64,000 nt of DNA from Litoditis marina (lineage: Eukaryota; Nematoda; Chromadorea; Rhabditida; Rhabditidae): the NCBI GenBank assembly GCA_964036275.1, contig OZ038436.1, forward strand, positions 5,798,936-5,862,935. Direction: 5' to 3'. Numbering within the stretch: position 1 is the stretch's first letter; each line of letters begins with the position of its first letter. Below, one piece after another: positions 59,602 through 64,000 of the stretch. The notes below the pieces were generated by a model. The model was not told where the DNA came from, made no database searches, and was given only the letters and a program-made list of their open reading frames with translations. A program made the position numbers and the translations under genes.

Positions 59602-59849
59602 TTCAACCACTCTAGAAATACTTTTGTATTGCGAGGTGAAACTCAATTTTTCGGTTATCCAGATTTACAAGCTGTTTGATTTTTGTGGTCGACATCAATA
59701 GGTGATTGTAGTCTGGTCAAAATCAATTGGAGGAACTATTGTTTAAAAAATCGATATTGTATAATAATTTACTGTTTCCCATTGTTACGGTGACCATCGA
59801 TACATAGAGGGTTTTTAGTTAGACGCAGTTTTTGGAAATAGTGGTTCAG

Positions 59850-59915
59850 TGTATCACGCACTTTATGAATACGTCATATTTCGTTCTGGAGCGGTCTTTC
59901 TTCTTTAAGCACTTC
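59850..59915 (+). ncRNA. Candidate 21U-RNA locus 31
   Basis: Core TGTATCA, then CGCACTTTATG; CGGT puts the 5' U at 59,895 (39 nt). Paralogue of locus 25. Confidence 0.6.
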
Positions 59916-60396
59916 GCATAGTAAAAATAGCTCATGGTTTTCGTAAATCCGAATGTGCATCGTCGATCCAGTATTTCTGTTCATGGATTTAATTACAAAA
60001 CATTTAGGATTAGGTTTGTCGAACAGAAACGTTGTTTCGAGAGCCATCTCCACAATACGAGTATTTCAGGGCCTATTTCTTATTGGAACGTTTTCATGAA
60101 AATGCTCTCAAACTTGATGAAAACATTACGTGACTGTGATTGTGATACACCAACTGTGATTGAAAATGAAAATGGGTGTTTTATTCAATGATTCCAGTGT
60201 TTCACCAAAGAAAACACTCGTGAGAGACCAATCAAACCATTTTGAAATTAATTTTATTGTCATGAGCACCTGTATTCACAAATCAGATTTAAGATATTAA
60301 CTTCCATTGAACAAATCGAAAAGGGAACTGAATTGAAGTTGTTTCAGAATTGATTTAATGCATATATATATCAAATAACCTTCTCTATGTCCTATC

Positions 60397-60457
60397 GATC
60401 GTTTTTGAACCTCGGCATTACGGTTAACAGCTATATAGTCCTAAGAGTGCTGACACA
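60397..60457 (-). ncRNA. Decayed 21U-RNA candidate
   Basis: TGTGTCAGCACTCTTAGGAC has a displaced TATATA; TAAT lies 34 nt past the core (T at 60,417). Paralogue of locus 26 with altered spacing. Confidence 0.3.
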
Positions 60458-60500
60458 TTCATACAATCTTAGCTTTCCCAAAATCAATTCCTCTCGTTGT

Positions 60501-61655
60501 TTTTGTTGCGCATGTTTATTTTCAGTTTTCTTGCACTGGTATAACGAAACAACTGGTGCATTGTTTACAAGTTTAATCTTCTTTTGGTTTCGACTCGGGA
60601 AGTTCGAAAAAAAATGTTCGCAACATTGAGAATGGGTACGGTATTTTTCAATTATTTTTTTCTCATCGACAAAAACTTCTTGCGTATGAAAACGGCTCAA
60701 ATTAACCAAAGAAAAGAACCTCAAACAAAATATCAAACAAGAACCTCAAACAAAATATTCAGTTTTCAAATAGTCAAGTTAAGTGTTGGAACAGCTATAT
60801 TTCAAGTTCGATCATAAACTTTGACGTGACTACTGCAGTCACTTTGACTTTGAACTTTGACGTGACTACACGTGACTTTCAGTTTCAAGAAATGTATTAC
60901 ACAGAGAAAGTGCATGTGAATAAGTAGAAATATGTTAAATGAAATCAAGTTAATTAGGATGAAGTTAATACATAAATGATTGAATGAATTGATAGTAATA
61001 AATAATATCTATGGAGTTAATATTGACATCTATGAAGTTAATGTTGAAGTTTAAAATAAAATACATCTGTGAATCGTGCCAAAAGTAGATATATTAATGA
61101 CATGAGACAAAAACACTAAAGGCGTGCAATGAGTAGATGTGGTTCAAGCGCCATATTTTTGATTTTTGAACAAAAACGGGTTCAAACTACAAACACAGCA
61201 ATTGAGCTACATTTACTCTATAGATTTACTACGTGAAGGATGCCAATGTTCTTGAGTTTTGATGTGCTGAATAAGTTCTGCGTAAATGTGCATTAGAGTG
61301 ATCGCATAAAAAGATATTGGAAAGAAAAGGGGGAACAATTTTGAATATGAGAACACATCCATGATATCACCACCCTGTCGGCCCCTTTAATAAAATAAAA
61401 TGCCATTAGGACCGGTTAGGTTACCAAAACAACCTGGTTTTCAGATAATTGGCCAACAATTAACGGAGCAATTACGTCAAACTCCTTCCCTCTCCACAAT
61501 GAAACTTTCTTCTACTCAGTTTTCACAAAATAGCATCTCGTTTCTAATCCGGGTTGAACATCTGGAAGCTTTGATCGTTTTGCTGCAGTTTTTCAACTTA
61601 GACAAGTTTTCAGCAAAAAGCTGTTCTTGGAGATCTAAAGTTTGTCATTCATTGC
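60501..61655 (+). other. No supported feature
   Basis: Simple AT-rich spacer. Repeats of TTTGACGTGACTAC near 60,820-60,880 are the only local structure; the frame at 61,400-61,693 shows no protein-like constraint. Confidence 0.4.
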
Positions 61656-61659
61656 GATG

Positions 61660-62130
61660 CAGAAAAACATTTAAAGAAACCGTTTTGCTATAATCTGAGT
61701 TTCACGAAAAATTCAAAAAGCTTAAAAAAGTTTCGCGATGTCTTCGCATAGACCATGCAAAAACTTTCATATTGAAAATTTGTAAAATTTGCATAACATC
61801 AAGCATTAAAAAAAAGAACATGAACATTTTCACTGTGACGCAACTCGACTTGGTTCTTTTACGTCCAGATATATGTTCATTTTGTAGTCTCTAACTGTGT
61901 TTTCGTATATGCAAGAAAGTTTTAAAAATATTTTTGTACTTCTATAGGCTATTCGGAGCATACCCCGTACGCAACTTCCCTATCGGTGTCATTACGTAAG
62001 CCGCCTTTCTGAGCAAACGAAGCAAGATAGAGATATAAAAGTATATATTTTTGATAATGGTTTTTCATTTGCCAAATGGTCAGATTGTTAACTCATGAGT
62101 CAAAATTAGAGCGGGACGAATTCTTTAATG
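61660..62130 (+). repeat. Duplicated block D, second copy
   Basis: Counterpart of 26,510-26,990. Its position relative to blocks C and E differs from the first set. Confidence 0.8.
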
Positions 62131-62349
62131 TAAACATGCACGAATAAGCACTTTCTTTCCAATGCTATTTTATATCGCATAATCAACAAATGCTTACATG
62201 TATATAGTCTTTCACAATCATTAAAGTACCGGATATGTGTTTAATAAAAGTACGAGAAAAAAGTATACCTTCAAAGATCATCATTGTCTCGTGTTATGTT
62301 ATTTTGCGCACTTTTATTTCGAATAGTGAACTATTGTCATGCGTTGAAA

Positions 62350-62415
62350 TGTTTCATCCACATTACTTAGGCTGCCATTAAGCAGTACGAACGATTCGGA
62401 CTTTTTTTATGAGCA
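62350..62415 (+). ncRNA. Candidate 21U-RNA locus 32
   Basis: TGTTTCATCCACATTACTTA; CGAT puts the 5' U at 62,395 (39 nt). Confidence 0.62.
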
Positions 62416-62729
62416 TACTCCATACGTAATAACATTTCATTATTGAGACAGGTTCAATTCCTATCAAAATTGAACAGATCAGGCTGTCCGAAACATAAAA
62501 TTCTAGCATTTGGCGTATTGCGCTTGAGATATTATCAGTACCGTAAAGAGCTCCAGGATATATAGGGACCTTAGAGCTGGCTTCGTTGCGGGACCCATAT
62601 CCATTAGCATCAGGGCGCGATATGCAGTAGGCATATTTAGCATAGTCACAGAGCGTACTTTTCTAATATTTATTCCAATATTAAATCAGAATCGTTTTGT
62701 TATTCATTATTTTTTTCCTTTGTTTTCAT

Positions 62730-63060
62730 CATTAATGCGAACGTGGTTGTCTAAGCACTTGTTCCGGGTATGTGTACATCGTTAAATGTGATTGATACTA
62801 TGGCTTGGTTGTGTTCATCTCGAATGACAATTTCGTTTTGGTATTTTATTCAGCACTATTGCACTAGCATGGTATTTCTGTTCTCATAGCTTGTGTTTAA
62901 TGAAGAATTCGTTAGTTTGATCCCAAATCGTGATATATAACAAAGTTTCAGGGGAGAATCGATCGATGTCCGTAGAAAGATGAGAGGAAGGAAAGGATAG
63001 ACAATAGTGTTATATCAACATTTATATTCTGTTCGATCAGTAAGTTGTTTAGATTTTTTC
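62730..63060 (+). repeat. Left copy of a local tandem duplication
   Basis: Matches 63,460-63,790: GTGGTTGTCTAAGCACTTGT, CATGTGTACATCGTT-like text, TTCATCTCGAATGACAATTT and TAACAAAGTTTCAGG recur in the same order about 730 bp later. No coding frame or motif of known function was seen. Confidence 0.75.
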
Positions 63061-63128
63061 TTAGCCTCGTTTTCCGTACTATGTAGGTGTATGTCTTCTG
63101 TTATTGGACAAGCGTTCCTGTCGATTAG

Positions 63129-63411
63129 ACACGGTGAGACCGCTCCCCAATTATTTGGAGTTTTGCCCGCAGTTGAAAAACGGCTTACCCCGCCAGTTGA
63201 AATGCGGCCGGTCATCAGCCTAGACAGGGCGCGTACCCGCGCGGAAAAAATGTACTGTAGCTTTTTGGCACGATGCTTGGTTGAAATTTGCATTTAATTT
63301 ATCAGAAAGTGCGCTCCATTATTAAAACCGCTCGTGCATTATACGCGGTGCGGTTTTGTCTTTCCTCTGTTTTTTCACTTGGACCGTTTTTGTCGAGCGG
63401 TCTCACCGTGT
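63129..63411 (+). mobile_element. MITE with perfect 17-bp inverted ends
   Basis: ACACGGTGAGACCGCTC and its exact complement GAGCGGTCTCACCGTGT bound the element; TAG lies on both sides and may be the target duplication. The interior is richer in G and C than its surroundings and has no gene. It separates two tandem copies of a local repeat. Confidence 0.7.
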
Positions 63412-63459
63412 AGAAATGTAAACTTCTTTTATAATAGTAGTTTTTCTATTCTTTTATTC

Positions 63460-63790
63460 ACTAATCAGAATGTGGTTGTCCAAGCACTAGTTCCGGACAT
63501 GTGTACATCGTTTAAGGTGCGATAGCATTGCTTGGCGTGTTCATCTCTAATGATAATTTCGTTTTGGTTTATTGTACAGCAGTAATATAATATTTCTGTT
63601 CTTGTGGCTTCAGTGAAGTGATGCATTTGTTCGTTTTATCCTGAAGTGTGATGTAACAAAGTTTCAGGAAGGAATCGAGGTCGGCAAGGAGTAGTCGATG
63701 ACAGAGCAAGATTTGTCGGATAACCATTTCAACATGATTTCATTCTGTGCGTTCAGTAAGTAGTTTCAAGTTGGTTTTTCTTCTGCACTT
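63460..63790 (+). repeat. Right copy of a local tandem duplication
   Basis: Diverged copy of 62,730-63,060. The MITE at 63,129 inserted between the copies. Confidence 0.75.
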
Positions 63791-64000
63791 TGTAGGGTGT
63801 TTTTTTTTGAGATAACCCTATTCCCAGCATAATTATGAAGCTACATTTAGTAGGGTTCCGCGACAACTTGTCCCGCTCTTCCATCATGAAAGCAGCTAAA
63901 AAGCTTGAAATTAATCTGGATTGACCTTTTGTAAAGTAAATAGAAATTAACTGGGGACGAGTTGTCCGTGAACGGAACTTATCCCGTATTTTTACCATTA

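Larger units (their letters stand above)
59828..60500 (+). repeat. Duplicated block E, second copy
   Basis: Counterpart of 29,230-29,900 with piRNA-like loci at 59,850 (plus) and 60,457 (minus). The minus-strand locus has lost the usual spacing. Confidence 0.8.

Overview
The window looks like gene-poor, AT-rich nuclear DNA of a nematode, probably a rhabditid (clade V) relative of Caenorhabditis. The genus cannot be fixed from the sequence. Supporting signs are coding-like exons joined by a 47-bp intron with a TTTCAG acceptor, CR1-like LINE remnants with short-repeat tails, Helitrons, many small inverted-repeat elements and, above all, the promoter array described next. Nothing prokaryotic was seen. 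Most open frames are too short or too degenerate to be genes.

The main discovery is a dense set of nematode-type piRNA (21U-RNA) loci. About 34 distinct sites on both strands, plus nine second copies in a duplicated block, share one architecture: a core TGTKTCA, a TATA-like CTTTATA about seven bases further on, and a YRNT whose T lies 38-40 nt after the core in 29 of the 38 copies scored by hand (about 7 expected by chance). In C. elegans, 21U-RNA loci carry an upstream CTGTTTCA core and a YRNT whose T is the first base of the RNA, about 40 nt downstream. The cores here are mostly TGTTTCAC or TGTGTCAGCAC, so this lineage appears to use a shifted motif with a more visible TATA-like part. Six loci also share a box close to GAACAAACAAGAATGTGAAC about 40-50 nt past the predicted RNA start.

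Layout. 1-14,484 is copy A of a recent segmental duplication; it starts at the window edge. Copy B is 35,353-53,299. The two differ by a few substitutions per hundred bases plus informative indels. Both carry a broken multi-exon gene on the minus strand at their left end and piRNA-like loci further right. 14.5-22.2 kb is an array of diverged local duplications, each with its own piRNA-like promoter, interrupted by a tRNA-derived SINE, a truncated LINE and a MITE. 22.3-32.5 kb holds an ORF1-only LINE derivative, older duplicated blocks and more loci. 32.87-34.75 kb is a GA-rich minisatellite. Copy B contains a 4,991-bp Helitron (47,895-52,885) that sits between the core and the RNA start of one locus. 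53.3-64 kb repeats blocks from 23-30 kb in a different order and carries a Helentron-like insertion.

How it fits together: piRNA-like promoters are being copied by tandem and segmental duplication, then altered or broken by indels and transposons, and the A/B pair gives before-and-after views of several events. No small-RNA data were available, so transcription is inferred from motif geometry. The A/B duplication could also reflect uncollapsed haplotypes in an assembly; long reads would decide.
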